64,000 nucleotides of DNA, taken from the NCBI GenBank assembly GCA_003521625.1, contig DPHV01000044.1:33235-97234 (forward strand). The letters run 5' to 3'. Of the stretch, positions 52,244 to 61,244 are shown piece by piece (positions within the stretch are counted from its first letter, which is position 1; each line of letters starts with the position of its first letter). Source of the stretch: Ruminococcus sp. GTDB taxonomy: Bacteria; Bacillota; Clostridia; Oscillospirales; Acutalibacteraceae. Under the pieces are notes generated by a model. The model ran no database searches and was not told the DNA's origin. It worked only from the letters and a program-made list of their open reading frames with translations. A program made the position numbers and the translations under genes.

Positions 52244-53992
52244 ATGATAAAAGCTAATGAATACCGCACCGTTACCTGCGGTGAGTTAAGAGAAAGCAAT
52301 ATCGGTCAGCAGGTCAGAGTTGCCGGCTGGGTGGAAAATATCCGTGACCACGGCGGCGTTATGTTCCTTGACATTCGTGACCAGTACGGCGTGCTTCAGG
52401 TTGTTGTTCACAACGATGAGCTTCTTAAAAATATAAATAAGGAGTGCACTGTCACTTTAAGCGGCGAGGTCGTTAAGCGTGACGAGGACACCATAAATAA
52501 AAAGATTGCAACCGGTTATGTTGAGGTTCATACCGAGGACATTACTGTACTCGGCAAGTGCAAGAACGCACTTCCCTTTGAGGTTGCAACTTCAACTAAT
52601 ACATCCGAGGACGTGCGTTTAAAATACCGTTTCCTCGACCTTCGTAATCCCAAGGTTCACAACAACATTATGTTCCGTTCTAATGTTGTTTCTTTCCTGC
52701 GCACAAAGATGAACGAGCTTGGCTTTACCGAGATTAACACTCCGATTCTTTCAACTTCATCTCCCGAGGGCGCAAGAGATTACCTCATTCCCAGCCGTAA
52801 GCACAAGGGCAGATTCTATGCTCTTCCGCAGGCTCCGCAGATTTTCAAACAGCTCCTTATGGTATCGGGTTTTGACAGATATTTCCAGATTGCTCCTTGC
52901 TTCCGTGACGAGGACGCTCGTGCCGACCGTTCACCGGGCGAGTTCTATCAGCTCGACTTTGAGATGGCTTTTGCAACGCAGGAGGACGTTTTTGCAGTTG
53001 CAGAAGAGGTTTTGTATGAAACATTCAAGAAATTTTCTGATAAAGAGGTTTCAAAGCCTCCGTTTGCACGTATTCCCTACGCTGAAAGTATGGTCAAGTA
53101 CGGCACAGATAAGCCCGATTTGCGCAATCCGCTTGTGATTGTTGAAATCAGCGATATGTTTGTAGAAACGGATTTTGCTCCGTTCAGAAAGAAAACAGTT
53201 CGCTCAATCAACGTTCCGAATGCCGCTTCGCAGAGCAAAAAGTGGTTCAAGAGAATGGAAGAGTTTGCTCTTTCAATCGGAATGAAGGGACTCGGCTATG
53301 TTAAGGTGAACGACGACCTCACCTTTGACGGTCCGATTGACAAGTTCCTTAAAGAGGGCGACCGTGAGGAGCTTATCAAGAGAAATAACTCCAAGGCCGG
53401 CGACGTAATTTACTTTATCGCCGACACAGCAAAGGACGCTCCCAAGCTTGCAGGTCAGATAAGAACAGAGGTCGCAAAGCGCCTTGACCTTATCGACACA
53501 AGCCGTTTTGAGCTTTGCTTCATCGTTGACTTCCCGATGTTCGAGCGTGACGAGGAGACAAATCAGATTATCTTCACTCACAACCCGTTCTCTATGCCTC
53601 AGGGCGGTCTTGACAGTCTTTTGAACAAAGACCCCGAAGAAATCCTTGCTTATCAGTATGACATCGTATGCAACGGCGTTGAGCTTTCGTCGGGTGCAGT
53701 GCGTAACCACGACATTGATATTATGAAAAAGGCGTTTGAGCTTGCAGGCTATACCGAGGAAGATTTAAAGGCAAAATTCTCGGCTCTCTACAATGCGTTC
53801 CAGTACGGCGCACCGCCGCACGCAGGAATGGCTCCCGGTGTTGACAGAATGATTATGCTGCTCACCGAGGAGGAGAACATCAGAGAGGTAATCGCATTCC
53901 CGATGAACTCAAATGCACAGGATTTACTGCTCGGCTCACCGGGCGAGGTAACCGAACAGCAGCTGCGTGAGGTTCACATTAAGTTAAGATAA
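52244..53992 (+). CDS. aspS: Aspartate--tRNA ligase, probably non-discriminating (Asp/Asn)
   Basis: 582 aa, bacterial-type class II synthetase: anticodon OB fold, then SPEGARDYLIPSRKHKGRFY, GFDRYFQIAPCFRDEDARAD, the GAD insertion, and motif 3 GMAPGVDRMIMLL. In the anticodon domain NIRDHGGVMFLDIRD has His36 where discriminating enzymes have Leu (RRDLG). A His here marks enzymes that also charge tRNA-Asn with Asp. With gatCAB directly downstream, indirect Asn-tRNA synthesis is likely. The second marker site reads Asp rather than the usual Gly or Lys, so this is not conclusive. ATG 52244 follows GAAAGGA; TTG 52241 is less likely. Confidence 0.95.
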   Translation: MIKANEYRTVTCGELRESNIGQQVRVAGWVENIRDHGGVMFLDIRDQYGVLQVVVHNDELLKNINKECTVTLSGEVVKRDEDTINKKIATGYVEVHTEDITVLGKCKNALPFEVATSTNTSEDVRLKYRFLDLRNPKVHNNIMFRSNVVSFLRTKMNELGFTEINTPILSTSSPEGARDYLIPSRKHKGRFYALPQAPQIFKQLLMVSGFDRYFQIAPCFRDEDARADRSPGEFYQLDFEMAFATQEDVFAVAEEVLYETFKKFSDKEVSKPPFARIPYAESMVKYGTDKPDLRNPLVIVEISDMFVETDFAPFRKKTVRSINVPNAASQSKKWFKRMEEFALSIGMKGLGYVKVNDDLTFDGPIDKFLKEGDREELIKRNNSKAGDVIYFIADTAKDAPKLAGQIRTEVAKRLDLIDTSRFELCFIVDFPMFERDEETNQIIFTHNPFSMPQGGLDSLLNKDPEEILAYQYDIVCNGVELSSGAVRNHDIDIMKKAFELAGYTEEDLKAKFSALYNAFQYGAPPHAGMAPGVDRMIMLLTEEENIREVIAFPMNSNAQDLLLGSPGEVTEQQLREVHIKLR

Positions 53993-54061
53993 ATAACACT
54001 CAAAGGGCGAGTTGTAGGAAAATATGACTTGCCCTGATTCTGTTTACAAAGGATGGTTTTT

Positions 54062-54340
54062 ATGGTAACAAGAGAAGACGTTGAAAACATTGCGTTGCTT
54101 TCAAAGCTTTTTGTTCCCGAGGAGGAGCTTGACAGCCTGACGCAGTCAATGCAGGAAATTATAGATTTTGCAGACGAAATCAACAAAGCCCCGGCAAGTG
54201 ACGAGGCTTTTGACAATATCAACAATCTGTCGAACGTGTTTCGTGAGGACGAGGTTGTTGAGTCGTTCAGCAGCGAGGAAATTCTGAAAAATGCTCCCGA
54301 ACAGGCAGAAAATCATTTCCTTGTGAGAAACAGAGAGTAA
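54062..54340 (+). CDS. gatC: Asp-tRNA(Asn)/Glu-tRNA(Gln) amidotransferase subunit C
   Basis: 92 aa. VTREDVENIALLSKLFVPEE and EIIDFADEINKA are typical, ending FLVRNRE. GatC tightens the GatA-GatB contact. ATG 54062 is preferred, with AAAGGA 8 nt upstream; ATG 54053 overlaps that site. A GGGCGAGT/ACTTGCCC hairpin lies before it. Confidence 0.93.
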   Translation: MVTREDVENIALLSKLFVPEEELDSLTQSMQEIIDFADEINKAPASDEAFDNINNLSNVFREDEVVESFSSEEILKNAPEQAENHFLVRNRE

Positions 54341-54355
54341 GGCGGTGTTTTAGAT

Positions 54356-55810
54356 ATGGGTACAATTGCAAAAATCCACGAGATGCTGACTTCAAAGCAG
54401 TGCTCCTGCACCGAGCTTACAAAGAGCTATCTCGAAGAAATAGAAAAGTCAAACGGCGAGCTTAATGCCTACGTCAACGTTACGGGCGACGAGGCTTTAA
54501 AAACAGCCGAAGAGGTTGACAAGAAAATCGCATCGGGCGAGGAAATCGGACTGCTTGAGGGTGTTCCGATGACATTAAAGGACAACCTTTCAACAAAGGG
54601 TATTGAAACGACCTGCTGTTCAAAGATTCTGACAGGCTACAAGCCGATTTACAATGCAACCGTATGGGATATTCTCCAGTCGCAGAACGCTGTTATGCTC
54701 GGCAAGACGAATATGGACGAGTTCGCTATGGGTTCTTCGTGCGAAACCTCATACTTCGGCGGTGCGACAAACCCGTTTAATACAAAGCACGTTTCGGGCG
54801 GCTCCTCGGGCGGCGTTGCAAGCGCAGTAGGCGCAAACATTGCGGCTTACGGTCTTGGCTCAGATACGGGAGGCTCAATCCGTCAGCCTGCATCCTTCTG
54901 CGGTATTGTCGGCTTGAAGCCTACCTACGGTGCTGTTTCACGTTACGGCCTTGTAGCGTATGCAAGCTCGCTTGACCAGATTGGACCGATTACTAAGAGC
55001 GTTGAGGACGCTTCAATCGTCTTTGACGCAATTTCAAAATATGACGATAAGGACTCCACCTCCAAGGGATATAACGGCGATACCTATTCATCGCTCAACA
55101 ACGACATCAAGGGAATGAAAATCGGCATTGCAAGAGAATATCTTGACGGTGTGCGTGACGACGTAAAAGAAGCTGTTCTGAATGCGGCTGAGGTTTACAA
55201 GTCGCTCGGTGCAGAGATTGTTTACTTTGACTTGCCTGCGCTTAAATTCGCTCTTCCCGTTTACTATATCATCGCCTGCGCAGAGGCATCTTCAAACCTC
55301 GGTCGCTATGACGGTATCCGCTACGGCTACAAGACAGAGCACTACAACGGCACTCACGATATGATTTGCCGCACACGCTCCGAGGGCTTCGGCGAGGAAG
55401 TAAAGCGCAGAATTCTGCTCGGAACATATGTGCTTTCGGCTGGCTACTACGACGCTTACTACAAAAAGGCGCAGAATTTGAGGGGAACAATCGTTAAAGC
55501 ATTCAACGATGCATTTACTCATTGCGACGTTATCCTTGCGCCGACTGTTCCTATGACTGCTTTTGAAATGGGACGTGCTGTTTCCGACCCGATTGAAACA
55601 TATCTCACCGATATCTGCACCGTTCCCGTAAATATTGCAGGCTTGCCGGGTGTTTCGGTTCCCTGCGGATTCAACGCAAAGGGTATGCCGATTGGTATGC
55701 AGCTTATCGGCAAGAGCTTTGGCGAGGCTGAAATTTTAAACGCCGCTTATAAATATCAGCAGGCGGCAGGAGAGAACTTTAAGGATACAAAGTGGGGTGT
55801 TAAGCTGTGA
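54356..55810 (+). CDS. gatA: Asp-tRNA(Asn)/Glu-tRNA(Gln) amidotransferase subunit A
   Basis: 484 aa, amidase-signature family. The Ser-cisSer-Lys triad is visible: Lys in PMTLKDNLSTKG, Ser in VSGGSSGGVASAVGAN and GSDTGGSIRQPASFCG. It releases ammonia from glutamine for GatB. It overlaps gatB by 4 nt (GTGA). Confidence 0.97.
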   Translation: MGTIAKIHEMLTSKQCSCTELTKSYLEEIEKSNGELNAYVNVTGDEALKTAEEVDKKIASGEEIGLLEGVPMTLKDNLSTKGIETTCCSKILTGYKPIYNATVWDILQSQNAVMLGKTNMDEFAMGSSCETSYFGGATNPFNTKHVSGGSSGGVASAVGANIAAYGLGSDTGGSIRQPASFCGIVGLKPTYGAVSRYGLVAYASSLDQIGPITKSVEDASIVFDAISKYDDKDSTSKGYNGDTYSSLNNDIKGMKIGIAREYLDGVRDDVKEAVLNAAEVYKSLGAEIVYFDLPALKFALPVYYIIACAEASSNLGRYDGIRYGYKTEHYNGTHDMICRTRSEGFGEEVKRRILLGTYVLSAGYYDAYYKKAQNLRGTIVKAFNDAFTHCDVILAPTVPMTAFEMGRAVSDPIETYLTDICTVPVNIAGLPGVSVPCGFNAKGMPIGMQLIGKSFGEAEILNAAYKYQQAAGENFKDTKWGVKL

Positions 55811-57219
55811 AATACGAATTAGTTGCGGGTTTTGAAACCCATATTGAGCTTGCTACAAAGACAAAGATTTTCTGCGGCTGTACAACGCAGTTCGGCGGTG
55901 AGCCTAACACACACTGCTGTCCCGTTTGTATCGGACTTCCCGGCACGTTGCCAAAGCTTAACCGTCAGGTTGTGCGCTACGGAATTATGGCAGGTCTTGC
56001 CACACACGGCGAGATTGCCGAAATCTCAAAGATGGACAGAAAGAACTACTGCTATCCCGACCTTTCAAAGGCTTATCAGATCAGCCAGCTCTACGCTCCG
56101 CTTACAATCGGCGGATATGTTGAGCTTTCAAGCGGAAAGAAAATCAGACTGCACCACATTCACATTGAGGAGGACGCAGGAAAGCTGATTCATCAGCACG
56201 GCGACACCTATGTTGACTACAACCGTGGCGGCGTTCCGCTTATTGAAATCGTTTCCGAGCCTGACATCCGTTCAATTGACGAGGCAAGGGAGTACGTTGA
56301 AAAGCTCCAGCAGGTTATGAGATATATCGGCATTTCCGACTGCAAAATGCAGGAGGGTTCAATGCGCTGTGACGTAAACATTTCGGTTCGTCCCGTCGGC
56401 AGTGAAAAGCTCGGCACACGTACCGAAATTAAGAATATGAACTCAATCAACAACATCTGCAAGGCTATGGAATACGAGTTTGAACGTCAGGTTGATTTGA
56501 TTGAAAGCGGCGGTCAGGTTGTGCAGGAAACTCTGCGCTATGACGATGCAACAAACACCACCTCGTCTATGAGAAGTAAGGAGGACGCTCACGATTACCG
56601 TTATTTCCGTGACCCCGACCTTGTAACAATTCACGTTACAAAGGAAGAGGTTGAGGAGATTAAGGCAACGCTTCCCGAGCTTCCGACAGAGAAGTGCAAG
56701 CGTTATGTTGACGAGCTTTCAATCCCCGAAAAGGATGCACAGCTTCTTACAAAATACAGAAACATAAGCGAATATTTTGATAAGGCTTGCGAGGGTGTTA
56801 AGTCACCCAAGACTGTTTCAAACTTCATTATCGGTCAGATTTTCAGCAGAGTTGAAACCGAGGCTGACAAGGAAGTTTTTGATGTTTCGGTAAGTCCCGA
56901 GCAGTTAAACGAGCTTGTAAAGCTGCTTGACAGCGGTAAAATCCGCAACAATCTTGCAAAAGCTACGCTTGAAAAAATGCTTGACAGCGGCAAGGGTGCG
57001 CTTGAATTTATCAGCGAGAGCGATATGGGCGGACTTGACGAGAACGCAATGCTTGAGCTTTGCAAGCAGGCTGTTGAGAGCAACGCAAAGGCTGTTGAGG
57101 ACTACAAAAACGGCAAGGAAAAGGCTATAAAAGCACTTGTCGGCTTTGTTATGAAGAACAGCAGAGGAAAGGCTGACGCCGCAGCCGCCGAGGCAAAAAT
57201 CAAAGAGCTTATTGGGTAA
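55807..57219 (+). CDS. gatB: Asp-tRNA(Asn)/Glu-tRNA(Gln) amidotransferase subunit B
   Basis: 470 aa. GFETHIELATKTKIFCGC and NRGGVPLIEIVSEPD are diagnostic; cysteines in CGC and HCCPVC bind zinc. The kinase domain activates the aminoacyl carboxylate; the C-terminal YqeY-like part (from about residue 320) binds tRNA. GTG start overlapping gatA. A repeat region follows directly, with no clear terminator. Confidence 0.97.
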   Translation: MKYELVAGFETHIELATKTKIFCGCTTQFGGEPNTHCCPVCIGLPGTLPKLNRQVVRYGIMAGLATHGEIAEISKMDRKNYCYPDLSKAYQISQLYAPLTIGGYVELSSGKKIRLHHIHIEEDAGKLIHQHGDTYVDYNRGGVPLIEIVSEPDIRSIDEAREYVEKLQQVMRYIGISDCKMQEGSMRCDVNISVRPVGSEKLGTRTEIKNMNSINNICKAMEYEFERQVDLIESGGQVVQETLRYDDATNTTSSMRSKEDAHDYRYFRDPDLVTIHVTKEEVEEIKATLPELPTEKCKRYVDELSIPEKDAQLLTKYRNISEYFDKACEGVKSPKTVSNFIIGQIFSRVETEADKEVFDVSVSPEQLNELVKLLDSGKIRNNLAKATLEKMLDSGKGALEFISESDMGGLDENAMLELCKQAVESNAKAVEDYKNGKEKAIKALVGFVMKNSRGKADAAAAEAKIKELIG

Positions 57220-57284
57220 AATTTATATTTTTCGTGAGTGAGCTAAACTATAATTTAGCGGTAAGTTGACTCGCAAAAATTAAA

Positions 57285-57600
57285 AATTTCGGTCAAGCCT
57301 TTTTAAAGGCTTGCGGGTGTGGGCAGAGCCCACAAAAAGATTGCATTGCAAAATGCAGGAGGGTAGGCAAAACAGTCCACCGGACTGTTTTGCCATAGGG
57401 AACCCACTAAAGGGGTTCCCTATGGCGAACTACGTTCGCAATAATGTATAAATTGTTACACAATTTATACATAGGGACGTCTGGGAAGCCGTCCCCTACT
57501 GAAAAGTTTGTTTGTTACAATAACGATGATATAATTGGAAAAGTATCATCGTTACTGCGGACACGGCACGCCGTGTCCCTACGTCAAAGTTGTGATAAAT
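57285..57600. repeat. Mosaic palindromic repeat region F (about ten different palindromes in series)
   Basis: The 434-nt gap after gatB has no gene. In order: AAGCCTTTTTAAAGGCTT, GTGGGCAGAGCCCAC, GCATTGCAAAATGC, GGCAAAACAGTCC/GGACTGTTTTGCC, TAGGGAACCC/GGGTTCCCTA, GCGAACTACGTTCGC, GTATAAATTGT/ACAATTTATAC, AGGGACG..CGTCCCCT, AACGATGAT/ATCATCGTT and GGACACGGC/GCCGTGTCC. Several of these also occur in regions A, C and E. Confidence 0.85.
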
Positions 57601-57653
57601 TTAGGTTTATCACATTTTATGATAACAAAAACGTAGAAGGCAGGTGCAATATT

Positions 57654-58076
57654 ATGAAAAACAATTTGCGAGTATTGTCGCTTGTAATGCTTATCAGCCT
57701 TATTTTTTCGGGCTCACTGCTTTATTACAAATTTGCCGACGTTATTATTCCGTCGTGGTCGCAGGAGGGCGTTGACCTTTACGTTTATGTTCTTGCGTTT
57801 GTAATCTTGGCTTCAATTGTACTGAAATTTATCACGGGAATGTTCGGCTTGACGGCGTTTACAAAGGGTACAACTGAAAAAGAAAAGCAGAAAAAGCTTA
57901 CTGTTTCGGGCAAGCTTGCAGTTCCGATTGCGGCTTGCGGACTGCTTTGTCTGTTTTTAAAGCTGTTCTACTCCGACACTTTTCTTGTAGTTGACGTTTT
58001 TGATATTGCGCTTGATATTCTTTTAGGCTTTATGTTTATAATCTGCTCAATGTTTGTCCGTGCCGGCAGAGAGTGA
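57654..58076 (+). CDS. Small unrecognised membrane protein
   Basis: 140 aa with four transmembrane helices and no recognised motif; a Lys/Glu-rich loop (KGTTEKEKQKKL) separates helices two and three. ATG 57654 is chosen because AAGGCAGGTG is well placed upstream; a longer frame from 57444 runs through palindromic repeats and is not credible. A strong terminator follows, so it is probably monocistronic. Confidence 0.7.
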   Translation: MKNNLRVLSLVMLISLIFSGSLLYYKFADVIIPSWSQEGVDLYVYVLAFVILASIVLKFITGMFGLTAFTKGTTEKEKQKKLTVSGKLAVPIAACGLLCLFLKLFYSDTFLVVDVFDIALDILLGFMFIICSMFVRAGRE

Positions 58077-58106
58077 TGAAGTATTTACAGTAAAATAAAA
58101 ATAATC

Positions 58107-58150
58107 AGCACCGCATATTCGGATTGATTTCCGAATATGCGGTGCTTTTG
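58107..58150 (+). terminator. Terminator between the small membrane gene and the CotH gene
   Basis: A 17-bp perfect stem beginning AGCACCGCATATTCGGA with a 6-nt loop, followed by TTTGTGATTTTT. It can serve the plus strand and, less strongly, the converging minus gene. Confidence 0.88.
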
Positions 58151-58203
58151 TGATTTTTAGTTTAGCAATTATCTTGCTGTTTTATTTTCAGAAAATACGA
58201 TTA

Positions 58204-60969
58204 TCAGTCAAGTCCTGAGCTTATTCTCTGAATTCTTGTTGCGTCCTGAATCGAAATTTTTCCGTCACCGTCAATGTCGGCAAGAGAGATTTGTTTGTCG
58301 GTGAATGTAACAAGTGACGCAAGATATTTCTGAATTTCGGTTGCGTCAGTAACGTTTACACTGCCGTCAAGGTTTACATCGCCTAATTTATTTTCAATCA
58401 GCCTTAAAATAAAGCTGCTGCCGGTGAAAATGATTGTGACATCAAGATCCTCACTCGGCGTAATCGTTGCGTTATTATTTGCGCTCTCGTAGCTTAAATA
58501 CTTTGCTGTCGTTTCGTCTCTTAAGTCGGCAGTATAGTAATTTGTTCCGTTTTCGTTGAAGATTTTGAACGTGTATTCGGTGTCTTTTAAAAGCTTTACG
58601 TCGATTGTGTAGCTTCCGTTTTCAGCCTTTGTAAGCATATATTCCTTTGCACCCCAGCCACCGAAGCCGACGCCTGTGAGGTAATAGTTATCTTCGGGAA
58701 CTTCGATTATTTTATTAATTGCACTTGTCATCCACTTTTCACGACCCACAAGCCAGTCATACATATAGTTAAGCTGTCCGTCAAGGTCGTATGTATAACT
58801 GCCTCCGAGGTTTTGAAAATACGGGAACCACTGGAATTTCCACATATAATAGTTGAAATTGGAGGCATTCGGAGAAATATTTCTGTACTCCTCAACGCTT
58901 TTCAGCCTTGTTCCGTTAGCTGCTGATTCGCCCTTGAGCACTGAAATTGCAGGGACAAAATCATCGTTCCACAGTCTTTTTACAACATCTTCAAAGGTTT
59001 CGCCGTTTGCTGTTGTGCCCTCAACGCTGAAGCCCTGACCGAGGATATTTGTCATCGTTGTTTCGTCATACTGTGCTGTTTTGATTGCCCAGCCCTCGGT
59101 GTAGGCGGTGTTTGTTGCGTTCTGCCTTGTGCAGTTAACGTTTCCGAGTGTGCTGTCGCAGTCCCATATCGGGTCTGCTATAAACTTACCGTCAGCGGCC
59201 ACATATGTAAAGTAACAGCTTGTCATACCGCCGTCGCAGTTCTTTGAAAACTCCTGCAACAGATATGCTCTTGCAAAGGAGTCAACGTCGCAGATTGCTT
59301 CAAGGTCTGACATATTACCCGAATACAGAGCGTCCTCGAGCTGTTGGTATTTGCCCTTTATAAAGTTATACTGTGCGTTCAGCATTTCGTCAACACCGTC
59401 ATAACCCTCAAGGTCGGGTGACTTGCAGACTACGTGAATTCCTCTGTCGCTTTCAAAATAAACGTCGCCTGCGTAGTTCCAAATATCAACCTCGATTAGG
59501 AAGTTGAAGTTTTCGGTCAGCGTGTCTGACTCGTCTTTGAGTGAAACGAGAGAGTTTTTGCCAAGCTCAACCTTCTGGGTAATCTGATACGCACCTCTAT
59601 ATATTCCGTTGATGTATAAATCAATGCTTCTTGAATCTGACGAGTAGAGAGAGCCAACCTCGTTGGCAAAATCATACATAATTCTGTTGCGCAGGAGCGT
59701 GCCGTCCTTTGCGTTTGCAAGGAGAGAGAACTTCTTGCTTGAAATTCCGCCGATGCTTGTCTTGCTGTCAAAGTTGATATTGAACGGCTTTTTGGGTTCT
59801 CCCCACGTGGAGTTGCCTCTGCCCTTAATCTTTTTAAGAGTAGTGTCGTTTATGCCACTGTCGTCAATAATCGTGCACTGTGCACCGCTTACGGAATTTT
59901 CCTTGTTGGCGGTGATGAATGAATAGAAGTCGGTTTCAATCGTATTTCCTTTGCTGTCGGTATAAACGCCTGTTGTGTCGTTTATATAGAGCGATACCTC
60001 GCTGTCGGATTTGTAAAATTCAACATATGCCGAGGTTGAAGAATTTTCAACCAGTACAGTAGTTCTTTCGCCGATAGTGTAGCTTACGATTGCAGAAGTG
60101 TTTGGCTTGATTTCAACGCCGTTGATGATTACGCTGTTGTCAAAGGAATTGTAAAGCTCAACTTCGCTGTCGCTTGCAGTGGGTGGCAGGAAGAAGTAGC
60201 GAACTCCGATTGAGGAATTAGGTCCCCACAAGGATTCCCACTCCTGCCAAGCCTGAGTGCTTGCTGAGTTTGACTGAGCGTGAGCGTAAAGACTTCCCGA
60301 CTTTGCAAAATAGGGAACGGCGGTTGACTCAACTGTGTTTGTAGTAGTGTTGATTTTTTTATACACAAAAGTTTTTTTCGTATTTCCAAGGGAATTTTCA
60401 GAATAAACATTGATTGTGTATTCCTTTGGTGAATCGGTATCGCTGCCGAGGGTGAATTCAGCTTTGTCGGTAAAATTCACACGTTCGGAATCGTTGATTG
60501 TGTAGTAAGAGGATTCGCCTGATGGAGAAGATATTGAGATGTTCAGAGTGTCTTTAAATTCACAGCCGCTTACTATATTGCTCGAAATTTTCGGTGTACT
60601 TCTGTAAAACGACCATTCCTTTGCTGCACTGTCGTATATGTATCCGTCGCCGGGGAGGATTAAATTGTCGGTCTGGTTGCCATAACCGTAGCCGCCGTTG
60701 CCGAAGATGATGTTGACGGCATCATTTTTTATGGAATATGACCAGACGTTGTTGCCAATATTATCCATTTTTTCTCCGGGCCAGGCGGAATTATGATTCC
60801 CGTTGTTATCCCAGAGAAAACAGTAAACCTCATTCCAGCCAACATTGTTATTGAAGTAAACGGTTTTGTACTCCTCTGCCGATACAGTAAAATCTGCAAA
60901 TGCAAAGCAGGAAATAGCCATTAAAACCGAAAGCACTATGCTGACTGCCGATTTTGCTTTTTTCAACAT
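58204..60969 (-). CDS. Secreted CotH-kinase family protein with CBM26-like and dockerin domains
   Basis: 921 aa. Signal peptide 1-31 (ending FTVSA). Residues 34-118 resemble starch-binding CBM26: WDNNGNHNSAWPGEKM and ILPGDGYIYD. A beta-sandwich linker follows. The CotH domain (about 360-700) has KGRGNSTWGEPKKPFNI, KKFSLLANAKDGTLLRNRI, GAYQITQKVELG and FIADPIWDCDSTLGN. Then an unassigned beta domain (about 755-855), and a type I dockerin (861-920) with two calcium repeats, GDVNLDGSVNVTDATEIQKY and ADIDGDGKISIQDATRIQRI. It should dock to a cohesin scaffold near starch granules. The protein-kinase activity shown for Bacillus CotH may or may not be kept. GGAGTG precedes the ATG. Confidence 0.88.
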   Translation of the reverse strand: MLKKAKSAVSIVLSVLMAISCFAFADFTVSAEEYKTVYFNNNVGWNEVYCFLWDNNGNHNSAWPGEKMDNIGNNVWSYSIKNDAVNIIFGNGGYGYGNQTDNLILPGDGYIYDSAAKEWSFYRSTPKISSNIVSGCEFKDTLNISISSPSGESSYYTINDSERVNFTDKAEFTLGSDTDSPKEYTINVYSENSLGNTKKTFVYKKINTTTNTVESTAVPYFAKSGSLYAHAQSNSASTQAWQEWESLWGPNSSIGVRYFFLPPTASDSEVELYNSFDNSVIINGVEIKPNTSAIVSYTIGERTTVLVENSSTSAYVEFYKSDSEVSLYINDTTGVYTDSKGNTIETDFYSFITANKENSVSGAQCTIIDDSGINDTTLKKIKGRGNSTWGEPKKPFNINFDSKTSIGGISSKKFSLLANAKDGTLLRNRIMYDFANEVGSLYSSDSRSIDLYINGIYRGAYQITQKVELGKNSLVSLKDESDTLTENFNFLIEVDIWNYAGDVYFESDRGIHVVCKSPDLEGYDGVDEMLNAQYNFIKGKYQQLEDALYSGNMSDLEAICDVDSFARAYLLQEFSKNCDGGMTSCYFTYVAADGKFIADPIWDCDSTLGNVNCTRQNATNTAYTEGWAIKTAQYDETTMTNILGQGFSVEGTTANGETFEDVVKRLWNDDFVPAISVLKGESAANGTRLKSVEEYRNISPNASNFNYYMWKFQWFPYFQNLGGSYTYDLDGQLNYMYDWLVGREKWMTSAINKIIEVPEDNYYLTGVGFGGWGAKEYMLTKAENGSYTIDVKLLKDTEYTFKIFNENGTNYYTADLRDETTAKYLSYESANNNATITPSEDLDVTIIFTGSSFILRLIENKLGDVNLDGSVNVTDATEIQKYLASLVTFTDKQISLADIDGDGKISIQDATRIQRISSGLD

Positions 60970-61005
60970 AAAAATTCACTCCTAAAAATTTTTATTTTTT
61001 ATTTA

Positions 61006-61034
61006 ATCATATCATAATTGTAAATGATATTCAA
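61006..61034 (-). promoter_or_regulatory. Promoter of the CotH/dockerin gene
   Basis: On the minus strand TTGAAT (61034-61029) and TATGAT (61011-61006) with a 17-bp spacer, about 35 nt before the start codon. Confidence 0.65.
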
Positions 61035-61183
61035 TAATTATCGGATGATAAGAAAAAATTTAGTGATTTAGTATAATTAATATATAAAATTTTTGTTGAT
61101 TATTATTCGGGGATTTGCTGCCACAGATAAATCGGCTGTAAACTTCGGAACAGTCAAGACCGTTCACTGCATTTATAATTAAT

Positions 61184-61221
61184 AAAAAAGTCGGATTTAA
61201 CCGTGAAAGCGGTTAAATCCG
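61184..61221 (-). terminator. Terminator of pckA
   Basis: CGGATTTAACCG / CGGTTAAATCCG is a 12-bp perfect stem with a 6-nt loop; on the minus strand it is followed by six T residues. It lies just after the pckA stop. Confidence 0.9.
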
Positions 61222-61244
61222 AGCTTAAATATACTAAACTAAAA

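Noticed and set aside
57285..57600. CRISPR-like array
   Set aside because: The palindromes differ from each other and are not separated by uniform spacers; no cas genes are present.
57444..57653. Upstream extension of the small membrane-protein gene
   Set aside because: The extra 70 codons read through palindromic repeat modules; a good ribosome site and hydrophobic start occur at 57654.
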